This document shows, piece after piece, positions 1 through 9,326 of a stretch of 64,000 nucleotides of DNA. This stretch comes from CAVDRM01 sp963611355 (GTDB taxonomy: Bacteria > Bacillota > Clostridia > Christensenellales > Aristaeellaceae), in contig CAVDRM010000005.1 in the NCBI GenBank assembly GCA_963611355.1, positions 1 through 64,000 on the forward strand, written 5' to 3'. The notes beneath the pieces are model-generated. The model had not been told where the DNA came from, searched no databases, and saw only the letters and a list, made by a program, of their open reading frames with translations. A program made the translations under genes and the position numbers. Within the stretch, counting starts at the first letter, position 1. The number at the start of each line of letters is the position of its first letter.

Positions 1-1
1 C

Positions 2-3000
2 GAGGAAGCGAGCTTCCAGACGGGGGTCTTTAAACCACGGACGGCTGCTCCTTCCTCATGGGAGACGCCACCGCCAAGAGGCTCAAAGGCCATGGAAGCA
101 AATGCTTCCCACGGATTACTCGTCTCCAAAGAGAATGTATCACAAGCTGGTGAAACTGTCAATGGGTTTTCCGAAAAAGACAAAAATAAATTATTCAGCC
201 TGAAGGACGCGGCGGAAGAGACAATGGAGGACAGCTACGTCAAGTACGCCCTGAAGGACGGGGACGGGCGGAGCGAGGAGGAGATCCGGCAGGAGTATCG
301 GGAGGACATCAGCCCGCTGATGGAGACGGACGAAGCGGAGGAATGGGACGTCTGGACGCAGCACAGGGAAGGAAAGAAGCGGAACGAGCGGGCGGCGGCG
401 CTGGACGGGCTGCAGGAACAGCTTGTGCGGCAGTTTGAAGCGGGCGAAGGGACGCGGTACAGCGGGAACATATCGGACGTATCAAGAAAGCTGCTGACGG
501 ACACGGGCAGCGGCATTTCCACGGCGCGGGCGAACAAGATTCTGCGGACGGCCTACGCGCATCTGGACGAGGCGCTGAACAGCAGGGCAACGGGAAAGGC
601 CATGCAGGAGGCCGTGGACGCGGCGTTTGAGACAGCGCGGCAGGCGGCGGAGGAATCGCTGCAGAACCTGAAGGCGCAGTATCTGGAAGAGAGCGACGAG
701 GACGCATTTTTACAGCAGCTGCGGTACACGCCTTTTTCCCTGAGCAAGGACCAGATGTCCGAGGTGCGCAACGCATACGAAAGCGTGGCGGCCTACAGGC
801 AGGCGGCATTCGGGAACCTGAGAGTAGTGTCCAAAGAGACGAGCCGCAGCCAGCTGGAGGACATGTGGGAAGAGATAGCGGCGAAGACGGGCCTGGACGA
901 GGACACGAACGCGGCGGACATGCCGCTGGCCCTGCTCGAATACATCGAGGACAGGCGGAACGCAAGAAAAAAGGTGACGGCGCTGACGGACGAGGAGAAC
1001 GCCATAGCGGACATCGTGGCACAGGACGCGCTCATGGCCTATTACGCGAGCAGAAAACGTGTGAACGAGGCAAAGAGCGCGAAGCAGCTGGCGTGGGAAA
1101 ACAGGCGGCTGAAAGATAAAATCGAGACGCTGAAGCAGAAATCCGAGACGGCGCTCAGGGAGGAACGCGGGCGCATCGATGCGCAGATAGAAAGGCAGAC
1201 GGCGGAGCTGAACAGGGCGCTGACGGAAGAAAAGCAGTTTTCACGGAGCGCGGCAAAGCGCGTGGATGAGCTGGCTGTGAAAATTCATGAGGAGCGGAAA
1301 AAGCACGAGGCGGAGCTGAAAAAGCTCAAAAAGGAGCTGGAAAAAGAGCGCAGGAGGCGCGAAGCGGAAAAGCAGAAGCGGGATGCGGTCAAGCGCGAGA
1401 AGGAGCAAAAGAGCGCGGACCTAATCCGCGAGGAATACGAGGGGACGCTGGCGCCGATGCTGCAGGGCGAGCAGGAAGCAACGGGCAAATGGACCAAGGC
1501 CATGCAGCAGGCGGCGAATGAGCGCAGACGGGACAATGCACTGACCATGGCCGCCATAGAGGACTTGGAGACCGCGCAGGAAAGGAGCGTCAGGCAGGCG
1601 GCGGAGGCCATCAACAGCAGGAAGAGCGGCGAGCACGTTTCAAGGTACACGGGGAACGTGACGGAGCTTGCAAGGAACATCCGTGCATTCATCGGCGGGG
1701 ACGGCATGACGGAAAAGCAGCTTGTCTCTAAAATCAAAGGCGTGTTCGCGGGTCTGGAGGAGAGCAAGCGCACGGGCGAAACGAAGACAGCCCTGCACGA
1801 GGCCATGCGGACGCTTTCGGACGTGATGCGCGACCAGATGGCGGACAGGGACACGGGCGACGATGCCGTATACCAGCGCGTGAAGGACACCCTGCGGGCG
1901 GAGCGGTTTTACCTGACGAAGGAGCAGGAGGAGAGCGTCCGCGACATCTTCAGGAGCACGGCGGTGTTCCGGAAGCAGGGCTACGGCGTCCTCAGCATGG
2001 GCACGGAGAAGACCGCGAAGCAGACCCTGACGGAGGTGTGGGGAAAGCTCACGGCGATTGACGCGGAGGCCTTCCCTGCGGACACGAAGGCCTCTGACAT
2101 GCCGGACGTGCTCATGAGCTACCTGAACGAAAGGCGCGGGCAGGGAGCGGAGCTGTCGGGCGAATACATGACGCTGGCCAACAGCGCGGCGCTGGCGGCG
2201 CTGACGGACTATTACCAAAACCAGAGCGCGGAATATTCCGGGAAGGACGCGGACCTGCTGGCCAAGCAGGTGGAGCGCCTGCAGGCGGCCATGCAGAAAA
2301 ACGCGGACAAGTATAAGCAGGCGAAAAAGAAAGAAAAGGCGGAGCGGGAAAAGACGAAGAACCGCCAGGGCATCCGCAAGCTTGCCAGGGAGCTGCGGAC
2401 GGCGATAGCAAGCCCGACGGAGAGCCGGTATGTGCCGGTGAATTACATGCGCACGATTCTGGACGTGACCGAGGCGCTGACGAACGGGGACAAACAGGTG
2501 CTGGACAAGGCGCTGACCAAGTGGCGCAATGCCAACACGCAGATGCAGAATGACAGCGATTACTTTGTCAAGCAGGCGTTTGACAAGGACATGGAAAAGC
2601 GCATTGCGGAGATGGTGGAGCTGACGGAAAGAAAGAGCGTGGAGCAGCTGGACGGGGAAGAGACACGCTTTGTGTACGAGACATTGCGCGGGGCGGCGAC
2701 GGCCCTGCAGAATGCGCGGAAAATCATCGGGAAGGGGAAAAAGAAGGACGCATTCGAGGCGGCCTCGGAGGGCATCAGGCAGCTAAGGAATACCAAGGGA
2801 AGCGATGCGCACGGGCTTATCAAGCAGTTCGGAAACCGATACCTGACGATGATGCAGAGCGGGGTGCGGTTTTTCCGCCTGATTTCAGGGTATGCAAAGG
2901 ACGGTGTGCTGGAGGAGCGGGCTCAGGCGCTGAATGAAGGGCAGCACAAGGCGAACAAAATCAAGATGGAGGGCAGCGGCATCTTTGCCGACCTGATTGC

Positions 3001-5734
3001 GGGCAAGGACCTGCCTGCCGGCAGGCAGGGCAGACAGACCGACCGGGCGCTGCAAAAGGAGCTGGCTTCGTTCACGGGGCGCAATGCGGAATGGGTGGAC
3101 ACGGGCGTTGAGGTCGCCGTGGAAAGGAACGGGCAAATCACGAAAGAGAAGCTCACCATGACGCGGGCAATGCGGGCGAGCCTGTACATGCACAGCAAAA
3201 ACGAGCAGAACATGAACCACGTCACCAAGGGCGGCATCACGATACCGGACGCGAGGCTGTACAGGGAAGGGAAGCTTCAGGAGGCTTATGCGCGGGGCGT
3301 GACGGTGCGGCTGACGGAAAAAGAAGTGGGCGCGGTCATCAGGGGCATGACGGAATACGAGAAGCAGTGGTGCGAAGGCTGGACGAAGCTGGAGGAAAAG
3401 CTGTCCAGGGAAATCAACGACACGTCCTTAAAGCTGAACGGCTTTAAAAAGGCGGTGGTGGACAACTATTTCCCGATTCGGACGGACAGGAACTTTGTGC
3501 GGAGCAACTTTGAGACGGTGGTGAACGACGCATCCCTGGAGGGCATGGGGATGCTCAAGAGCCGCGTGAACGGCTCAAACCCCATCCTGCTGGAGGACAT
3601 CACGAAGGTGGCCGAGCGGCAGATTGACAACACGGCGAAGTACGCAGGATTGGCCATACCCGTGCGCGACTTCATGACGGTGTACAACGCGACCATGCCG
3701 GGCTACGCGGGGAGCATGAAGCAGGAGGTGGCGCAGAAGTGGGGCGCTGTCGGGCAAAAGTACATTGAAAACCTCATGGCCGATTTGCAGGGCGCGAGGC
3801 AGGGCGAAAACAGCTTTCTGGACCGGGCGCGGGGGAAGTTCGCCCAGGCGAAGCTGAACATGAACATTTCGACGGCGTTCAAGCAGGTTTCGGGCGCGAT
3901 GGTGATTACCCCGTACACGGGCTGGGCGGCCATGACAAAGGCCATGGGCACAGGCAGCAGGCACATGAAGAGCACGGACTTTATCGCCCAGTGGACGGCG
4001 ACAAACTGGGCACGCGGCGACAACCGCGCCAAGACCGAAATCGGCGGCGTGGCGCGGGACTTTACGCTCTTTGACCGAGCGCCGAGGCTGGACTGGCTGA
4101 ACCGCATGGACGAATGGACGATGCGGAAAATCTGGACGGCGTGCGAGTATGCGGTCAACGAACAGAGCGGGCAGGACGGCACTGCATACAAACAGGGCAC
4201 GAAGGCATACACGGACTACTACACGCAGGTGGCAGCGCTGTTTGACCAATGCGTGGACGACACGCAGCCCTCCTCCGGCGTGATGCAGCGGACGGACATT
4301 GCAAGAGACCCGAACCAGCTCACCAAATCCCTGACCATGTTCATGGGGCAGGGCTTGCAGAACTTCGGCGTGCTGACGGACACCTGGGGCGAAATGCGGG
4401 CGCGGGCGGCGGACGTGAAGGCCAATGCGAGCGCGGAAAACCAGGCGGCGTTTAAAGCGGCGAAGACAAGATTCGCGTCCGCGGTCGCTTCCCAGCTCAC
4501 GGCGGCGGCGGTGACGGCGATAAGCGGCCTGCTGGCGCGGATGCTGCTGGCGCGGATGAACCCCTACCGCGACGACAAGGAGGAAATCACGGGCGAGAGC
4601 CTGATGGAGGGCATCATTGACGACACCCTGGCCAACATCGCCGGCACGGTCATCGGCGGGCAGGAAGCGTACAACCTGCTGACGGCGGTGATGCAGGGCA
4701 AGACGCCGTATGACATCGAGGCGGCGGGCGTGAGCACGCTGAACGAGCTTTACCAGAGCGGGGCGAAGTTCCTGACGGCGGTTTCCTCGGCATTGAGCGG
4801 GGACAAGACACCGGAGCAGCGCGTGGAAAAGGTGAAGAGCGCGGGCTGGACGCTGGGCAAGACCGTGGCGGAATGGTTTGGCATCCCGGCGACGAACCTT
4901 GAAAACATCGTGACGGGCGCGGTGAGCAACATGCAGGATTTGATAAACGGCGAGCTGCTGTCCTACAACGCGGGCATGAAGGACCTGACGCTGACAAAGG
5001 GCGCAAGGTACATGGCGGACGCCCTGAACGTGGGCGACCTCGCGGAGTACACGCGGCTGATGAACAGGCTTCGCAAGCAGGGCAAGACCGATGCGCAGAT
5101 TATGACGGCGCTCAAAAAGGAATACCGCGACAACGACAAGCGCGTGCTGGCGGCGGCGGAGGCGCTGAACGCGGGCGACCTCGACACCTACGAAAGCATG
5201 GCCGGCGAGCTGACAGGCCTGGGCTTTGCGTCCTCCACGGTGCGGGAGATGGTAACGGCAGCGGCGGAGGCGCTGCAAAAGGCGGAGGAAAAGGAGGACG
5301 GGACGGAAGAAGCCGTGCCCTATGCGGCGTACCTGCCTGCCGGTCTGCCTGTCGGTCAGACAGGCAGGCAGGCAGCGGAGGCGGAGGCGCTGTACACGAC
5401 GGCCATGCTGAACAACCTCCTGGAGAGCGGGGAAACGCAGGCGGCGCAAAGGGTGCGCAAAGCGCTCATCCGGGCGAACGGGCAGAAGCAGGTGGACAGC
5501 GCGATACAGAAGAAATTCAAGCCCCTGATCGTGGAGGCCTGGGAAAACGGGGACACGGCGGAGTACAGCCGCCTGAAGAATATCCTGAAGCAGGCAGGCT
5601 TTACGGAGCAGACCATCAGCGGCTGGGTGCGCGGGACAAAGAGCAGCAGCTACAAGGGCTGGTCCGGCGGCTACAGGGGATATTCGAGCGGGTACAGGGG
5701 GTATTCGAGCAGCTACAAGGGCTGGAGCCGGTAG
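2..5734 (+). CDS. Giant phage-type polyvalent protein, coiled-coil rich (5' end beyond window)
   Basis: The reading frame has no stop from base 2, so the protein is longer than the 1880 residues that follow the ATG at 92; the true start lies left of the window. Roughly residues 330-440 and 740-790 (counted from 92) are Lys/Glu/Arg-rich coiled coil. Around residues 1200-1290 the sequence changes to a globular section ending in a small hydrophobic run near 1460-1490. The extreme C-terminus (bases 5641-5733) is a low-complexity tail of repeated SSYKGW and GYRGYS units. The N-terminal LFSLKD sequence and the mosaic build resemble large polyvalent proteins of phages and integrative elements of gut Clostridia. 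The terminase gene follows 39 bases downstream. A virion-internal or injected protein is possible, but this is inferred from position only; no catalytic motif was recognised. Two palindromic insertions (3010-3029, 5332-5375) interrupt it in frame. Confidence 0.75.
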   Translation, partial: EEASFQTGVFKPRTAAPSSWETPPPRGSKAMEANASHGLLVSKENVSQAGETVNGFSEKDKNKLFSLKDAAEETMEDSYVKYALKDGDGRSEEEIRQEYREDISPLMETDEAEEWDVWTQHREGKKRNERAAALDGLQEQLVRQFEAGEGTRYSGNISDVSRKLLTDTGSGISTARANKILRTAYAHLDEALNSRATGKAMQEAVDAAFETARQAAEESLQNLKAQYLEESDEDAFLQQLRYTPFSLSKDQMSEVRNAYESVAAYRQAAFGNLRVVSKETSRSQLEDMWEEIAAKTGLDEDTNAADMPLALLEYIEDRRNARKKVTALTDEENAIADIVAQDALMAYYASRKRVNEAKSAKQLAWENRRLKDKIETLKQKSETALREERGRIDAQIERQTAELNRALTEEKQFSRSAAKRVDELAVKIHEERKKHEAELKKLKKELEKERRRREAEKQKRDAVKREKEQKSADLIREEYEGTLAPMLQGEQEATGKWTKAMQQAANERRRDNALTMAAIEDLETAQERSVRQAAEAINSRKSGEHVSRYTGNVTELARNIRAFIGGDGMTEKQLVSKIKGVFAGLEESKRTGETKTALHEAMRTLSDVMRDQMADRDTGDDAVYQRVKDTLRAERFYLTKEQEESVRDIFRSTAVFRKQGYGVLSMGTEKTAKQTLTEVWGKLTAIDAEAFPADTKASDMPDVLMSYLNERRGQGAELSGEYMTLANSAALAALTDYYQNQSAEYSGKDADLLAKQVERLQAAMQKNADKYKQAKKKEKAEREKTKNRQGIRKLARELRTAIASPTESRYVPVNYMRTILDVTEALTNGDKQVLDKALTKWRNANTQMQNDSDYFVKQAFDKDMEKRIAEMVELTERKSVEQLDGEETRFVYETLRGAATALQNARKIIGKGKKKDAFEAASEGIRQLRNTKGSDAHGLIKQFGNRYLTMMQSGVRFFRLISGYAKDGVLEERAQALNEGQHKANKIKMEGSGIFADLIAGKDLPAGRQGRQTDRALQKELASFTGRNAEWVDTGVEVAVERNGQITKEKLTMTRAMRASLYMHSKNEQNMNHVTKGGITIPDARLYREGKLQEAYARGVTVRLTEKEVGAVIRGMTEYEKQWCEGWTKLEEKLSREINDTSLKLNGFKKAVVDNYFPIRTDRNFVRSNFETVVNDASLEGMGMLKSRVNGSNPILLEDITKVAERQIDNTAKYAGLAIPVRDFMTVYNATMPGYAGSMKQEVAQKWGAVGQKYIENLMADLQGARQGENSFLDRARGKFAQAKLNMNISTAFKQVSGAMVITPYTGWAAMTKAMGTGSRHMKSTDFIAQWTATNWARGDNRAKTEIGGVARDFTLFDRAPRLDWLNRMDEWTMRKIWTACEYAVNEQSGQDGTAYKQGTKAYTDYYTQVAALFDQCVDDTQPSSGVMQRTDIARDPNQLTKSLTMFMGQGLQNFGVLTDTWGEMRARAADVKANASAENQAAFKAAKTRFASAVASQLTAAAVTAISGLLARMLLARMNPYRDDKEEITGESLMEGIIDDTLANIAGTVIGGQEAYNLLTAVMQGKTPYDIEAAGVSTLNELYQSGAKFLTAVSSALSGDKTPEQRVEKVKSAGWTLGKTVAEWFGIPATNLENIVTGAVSNMQDLINGELLSYNAGMKDLTLTKGARYMADALNVGDLAEYTRLMNRLRKQGKTDAQIMTALKKEYRDNDKRVLAAAEALNAGDLDTYESMAGELTGLGFASSTVREMVTAAAEALQKAEEKEDGTEEAVPYAAYLPAGLPVGQTGRQAAEAEALYTTAMLNNLLESGETQAAQRVRKALIRANGQKQVDSAIQKKFKPLIVEAWENGDTAEYSRLKNILKQAGFTEQTISGWVRGTKSSSYKGWSGGYRGYSSGYRGYSSSYKGWSR
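3010..3029. repeat. 20-bp perfect palindrome inserted in frame in a phage gene
   Basis: CCTGCCTGCCGGCAGGCAGG reads identically on both strands. It is translated as part of DLPAGRQG inside the giant phage protein. The same 20-mer occurs at 7326-7345. Confidence 0.9.
5332..5375. repeat. Imperfect, extended version of the CCTGCC palindrome
   Basis: This 44-bp stretch is built from CCTGCC and GGCAGG units. It contains a 9-bp inverted repeat (CTGCCTGTC at 5345-5353 with GACAGGCAG at 5359-5367, 5-base loop). It is translated in frame as LPAGLPVGQTGRQ within the giant phage protein. A half copy (GGGCAGGCAGGC) follows the stop codon at 5736-5747. Confidence 0.85.
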
Positions 5735-5773
5735 CGGGCAGGCAGGCCGCTAAAGAGGGACGGAGAGAAAGCA

Positions 5774-7219
5774 ATGAGCGAACCGAGGGTGATATGGCAG
5801 CCGCAGGAAAAGCAGCGGGCGTTCATGCGGCGGGGAGAATACGAGGCGTTCTACGGGGGCGCGGCGGGCGGCGGGAAGAGCGATGCGCTGGTCATGGAGG
5901 CGCTGAGACAAGTGCACATCCCGAACTACAAGGGGCTGATATTGCGCAAGACCTACCCCATGCTGCGGGAGCTGATTCAAAAGAGCCAGCTCTACTACCC
6001 GCAGGCCTTTCCAAGAGCAAGGTACAACGGGACGGAGCATTACTGGACGTTTCCGAGCGGGGCCAAGATACTCTTCGGGAACGTGAAGCCGACAACCTAT
6101 CAGGGGGATTATCAGGGGCAGCAGTATGACTTCATCGGTTTTGACGAGCTGACGCACTTCACCTGGGACGAATACAGCTATTTCTTTTCGAGAAACCGCG
6201 CATCCGGCGCGGGCACGGTGTGCTATGTGCGGGCAACGGGCAACCCCGGCGGCATCGGGCACGGATGGGTGAAGGAGAGATTCATCAGCGCGGCGCCGCC
6301 GGGCACGAAAATTGTGGGCGAGGTGAATGTGGACGCGCCGGACGGGAGGAAGCTCACGTACAAGAAGAGCCGGATTTTCATTCCGTCCAGCGTGTTTGAC
6401 AACCCAAAGCTGATTCAGAACAACCCGGAATACCTGAGCGCTCTTGCGTCCCTGCCCTACGCGCAGAAGCAGGCGCTTTTGTACGGGAACTGGGACAGCT
6501 TCGTGGGGCAGGTGTTCATGGAATGGACGAACGACCCAAGGCATTATCAGGACGGCATGAACACCCATGTCATCGATCCGTTCCCGATTCCGCGGCACTG
6601 GCAGATAGTGCGCTCCTTTGACTGGGGGCATGCGCGGCCGTTTTCCGTGGGCTGGTTTGCGCTGGACGAGGACGGACGGATGTACATGATACGGGAGCTG
6701 TACGGGTGCAGGCGCGATCAGCCGAACACGGGCGTGGAATGGCCGGACGAAAAAATCGCGCAGGAAATCCTGCGCATCGAGCACGAGGACGACAACCTGC
6801 GCGGACACAGGATACTGGGCGTGGCCGACCCCGCCATCGGCGTGGGGCGCGACAACTACGGCGCGGCAAGCATCATGGCACGGGAGGGCTGCTACTTTAC
6901 GAAGGCAAACAACAACCGGATTTTAGGCAAGAACCAGATACACGACCGGCTGGCATTCCGGAGCGACGGAAAGCCCATGCTGCAAATCTTCAGGACCTGC
7001 GTGAATTTAATCAAGCACCTGCCCGCGCTGGTGTACAGCACGGTGGATGTGGAGGACGTAGACACGGCGCAGGAGGACCATGACTATGACAGCCTGCGCT
7101 ATGCCTGCTGCACCCACCTGCTGACGCAGAAGCCGCACGAGGAAAAGAAGCTGCTGCAGGACGACCCGCTGAACATGAACGAGGAGCTGACGGGCATGCG
7201 GCGGTATTTCCGAGTTTAA
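5774..7219 (+). CDS. terL: Phage terminase large subunit (TerL)
   Basis: 481 residues. This is the ATPase/nuclease motor that packages phage DNA. Walker A is GGAAGGGKS at residues 28-36. Walker B is in DFIGFDELTH around 119-128, with the Glu that normally activates water. The C-terminal half has an RNase H-like nuclease pattern: an Asp in SFDWGH near residue 280, an Asp in VADPAIG near 355, and DHDYDSLRYA near 432. All motifs expected of the family are intact, so this gene looks undamaged although the prophage is not. A ribosome site (GGAGAGAAAG) precedes the ATG. The portal gene follows 29 bases downstream, the usual terL-portal order. No small terminase gene is visible; it may lie left of the window or be missing. 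Confidence 0.93.
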   Translation: MSEPRVIWQPQEKQRAFMRRGEYEAFYGGAAGGGKSDALVMEALRQVHIPNYKGLILRKTYPMLRELIQKSQLYYPQAFPRARYNGTEHYWTFPSGAKILFGNVKPTTYQGDYQGQQYDFIGFDELTHFTWDEYSYFFSRNRASGAGTVCYVRATGNPGGIGHGWVKERFISAAPPGTKIVGEVNVDAPDGRKLTYKKSRIFIPSSVFDNPKLIQNNPEYLSALASLPYAQKQALLYGNWDSFVGQVFMEWTNDPRHYQDGMNTHVIDPFPIPRHWQIVRSFDWGHARPFSVGWFALDEDGRMYMIRELYGCRRDQPNTGVEWPDEKIAQEILRIEHEDDNLRGHRILGVADPAIGVGRDNYGAASIMAREGCYFTKANNNRILGKNQIHDRLAFRSDGKPMLQIFRTCVNLIKHLPALVYSTVDVEDVDTAQEDHDYDSLRYACCTHLLTQKPHEEKKLLQDDPLNMNEELTGMRRYFRV

Positions 7220-7248
7220 CTTTTAAGACACGGGAACGGAGGGAAACA

Positions 7249-9003
7249 ATGAGCGAGTTTGAGCGGAAACGGCGGACAATGAACACGGTGAACGAGCTAA
7301 AGGAGACAGGGACGGACCTGCCTGCCCTGCCTGCCGGCAGGCAGGCGGAGCTGGAGAGCAGCAGGGCAATCACGCTGGGGACGGGCGCGAAGAAGGAATT
7401 TGCGAGCCGCATGACCAAGGACAGACTGGCCGAGGCGAACAGGATACTGGAAAGCTACAAGACGGGCAAGACGGCGCACGACCAGCGGGTCATGGAGGAC
7501 GAAAGGTATTACCGGCTGTGCAACTGGTCCAGCAAGCGGATGAAGGCGGAAAGGACGGATACGAACAGCCGTTCGGGATGGCTCTTAAACGTCATCATGA
7601 ACAAGCACGCGGACGCGATGGACAACATACCGGAGCTGAACGTGCTGCCGAGGGCGGAGGACGACAGGGAGGATGCGCAGAGCTTAAGCGCCATCATCCC
7701 CTGCATCTTTGAGACAAACGATTATGAAGGCGTGTATGACCGCTGCTGGACGGACAAGCTGGTGGCGGGCGTCGGCATCAAGGGCATCTTCTGGGACAGC
7801 GAAAAGGGCGGCGCGGGCGACATCGTGATCAGGCGGGTGGACGCGCTGAATGTGTTCTGGGAGCCGGGCGTGGAGGACATTCAGGACGGGCGGAATTTCT
7901 TCTGCGTGGCCATGCAGGACATCGAGACGCTGGAGGAAACCTACCCGCAGCTCAAGGACAAGCTGACGAGCGCCTCTTTCAGGCCGGACAGATACCAGGG
8001 CGAGGACATGCAGACTGATGCGGATAAGGCGTGCGTCATCGACTGGTACTACAAGCGGAACGGGGTGCTGCACTATTGCAAGTATGTGGGCGAAAACGTG
8101 CTGTACGCGAGCGAGGACGACGAGAATTATCGGGAGCGGGGCTATTACGACCACGGGCTGTACCCCTTCGTGTTCGATCCGATGTTCGCTATCAAAAATT
8201 CTCCGAGCGGATTCGGGTATGTGGACGTGTGCAGGGACGCGCAGGATTACATCGACCGGCTGGACAGCGCGATTCTAAAGAGCGCACTGGCAAACGCCGA
8301 ACCGAGGCACTTTATCGCCACGGGCGCGGTGAACGAAGAGGAGTTCCTGGACCCCAAACAGCCGCTGATTCACGTGAACGGGCAGCTGGAAACGGCCGTT
8401 CTGCCGCTCAACAAGAGCGAACTGAATGCCTTGTACGTGCAGGTGATGAACAACAAGGTGAACGAGATGAAGGAGACGAGCGGCAACCGCGACTTTCAGC
8501 AGGGCGGGACGGCGAGCGGCGTGACGGCGTATTCCGCCATCGCAGCCCTTCAGGAGGCGGGGAGCAAGACGAGCCGCGACATGATCAAGGCAGGCTACCG
8601 CGCAGCGCAGAAGGAGGGCTACATGGTGCTGGAGCTGATCCGGCAGTTCTATGACGAAACGCGGTATTTCCGGGTGACGGGGAACATCGGACAGGACACC
8701 TATGTCGGCTACAACAATGCGCGCATCAGGCCCCAGGCGCAGGGAAACATCATGGGCGTGGACATGGGGACGCGGGTGCCGGTGTTCGATATCAAAATCA
8801 GCGCGAGCAAGCAGAACCCCTTCAGCCGGGCAACGCAGAACGAGCTGGCCAAGGAGCTGTACGGCATGGGGCTGTTCAACCCGCAGATGGCAGACCAGGC
8901 GATGCTGGTGCTGGACATGATGCAGTTTGAGGGAAGGGACGCGCTGCGGCAGAAAATCGCGCAGAACGGAACGCTTCTGCAGACGGTGCAGCAGCTTCAA
9001 ATG
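7249..9003 (+). pseudogene. Phage portal protein, 3' end lost at an IS30 junction
   Basis: The encoded protein resembles P22-type/SPP1-like portal proteins that form the dodecameric DNA channel at the phage head vertex: a long N-terminal alpha/beta region, the TSGNRDFQQGG segment near residues 405-415, and a helical C-terminal stem. A strong ribosome site (GGAGGGAAAC) precedes the ATG. Recognisable portal sequence stops near residue 585 (about base 9003, after LQTVQQLQ). The frame then runs on to a stop at 9150 through DNA that, in the +1 frame, encodes the end of an IS30-family transposase. The tail after about 9003 is therefore foreign. A palindromic insertion at 7326-7345 adds an LPAGRQ-like stretch near residue 28. 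The gene is unlikely to give a working portal because the C-terminal part is missing. The junction is placed to within about ten bases. Confidence 0.8.
7326..7345. repeat. 20-bp perfect palindrome inserted in frame in the portal gene
   Basis: This is the same 20-mer as at 3010-3029. It is read in frame as part of LPALPAGRQA near the portal N-terminus, a region that is otherwise a variable linker. Confidence 0.9.
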
Positions 9004-9211
9004 CCACCCGTACAGCGCATACGAACGCGGCACGAACGAGAACATAAACAAAATGATCCGGCGGTTCTTGCCGAAAGGAACGGACTTCCGGAAAGTAACC
9101 GCCGAATACATCAAGCGCGTGGAAGCGTGGATCAACAATTATCCGCGTGAGATTTTAGGCTTTGAAACGTCCGGATCGCTCTTTGAAAAGTACGTCGCGG
9201 AAGCCGCTTGA
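9000..9211 (+). mobile_element. IS30-family transposase, C-terminal remnant
   Basis: In the frame ending at 9211 the translation contains HPYSAYERGTNENINKMIRR followed by FLPKGTDF. This is the highly conserved end of IS30 DDE transposases: the catalytic Glu lies in the ERGTNEN motif and the FPKGTDF-type motif follows. About 65 residues remain of a protein normally 300-350 long. The upstream part is replaced by portal sequence, so this is a deletion joint and not a whole element. The IS end should lie between 9211 and about 9320; I could not define the terminal inverted repeat. Only about 115 bases separate it from the next chromosomal gene. Confidence 0.85.
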
Positions 9212-9326
9212 AGCCTTCTGAAAAAATATTTTAGATTTTTCTGCTTTTACTCTTGACTTTTGCTGAAAAAGCGCGGGGCAAACCTTGAATTTGAGGGCGG
9301 CATTCAGTTCATGGGGCTTGGCTGAC

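Noticed and set aside
5332..5375. Short repeats considered as a CRISPR array
   Set aside because: The units are interleaved palindromic halves inside a coding frame, without regular spacers. No CRISPR array or cas gene was seen in the window.
3575..5449. 624-codon open frame on the minus strand
   Set aside because: It is antisense to the giant phage gene, rich in Arg, His and Gln from GC-rich complementary codons, with no ribosome site or family motif. It is a shadow frame.
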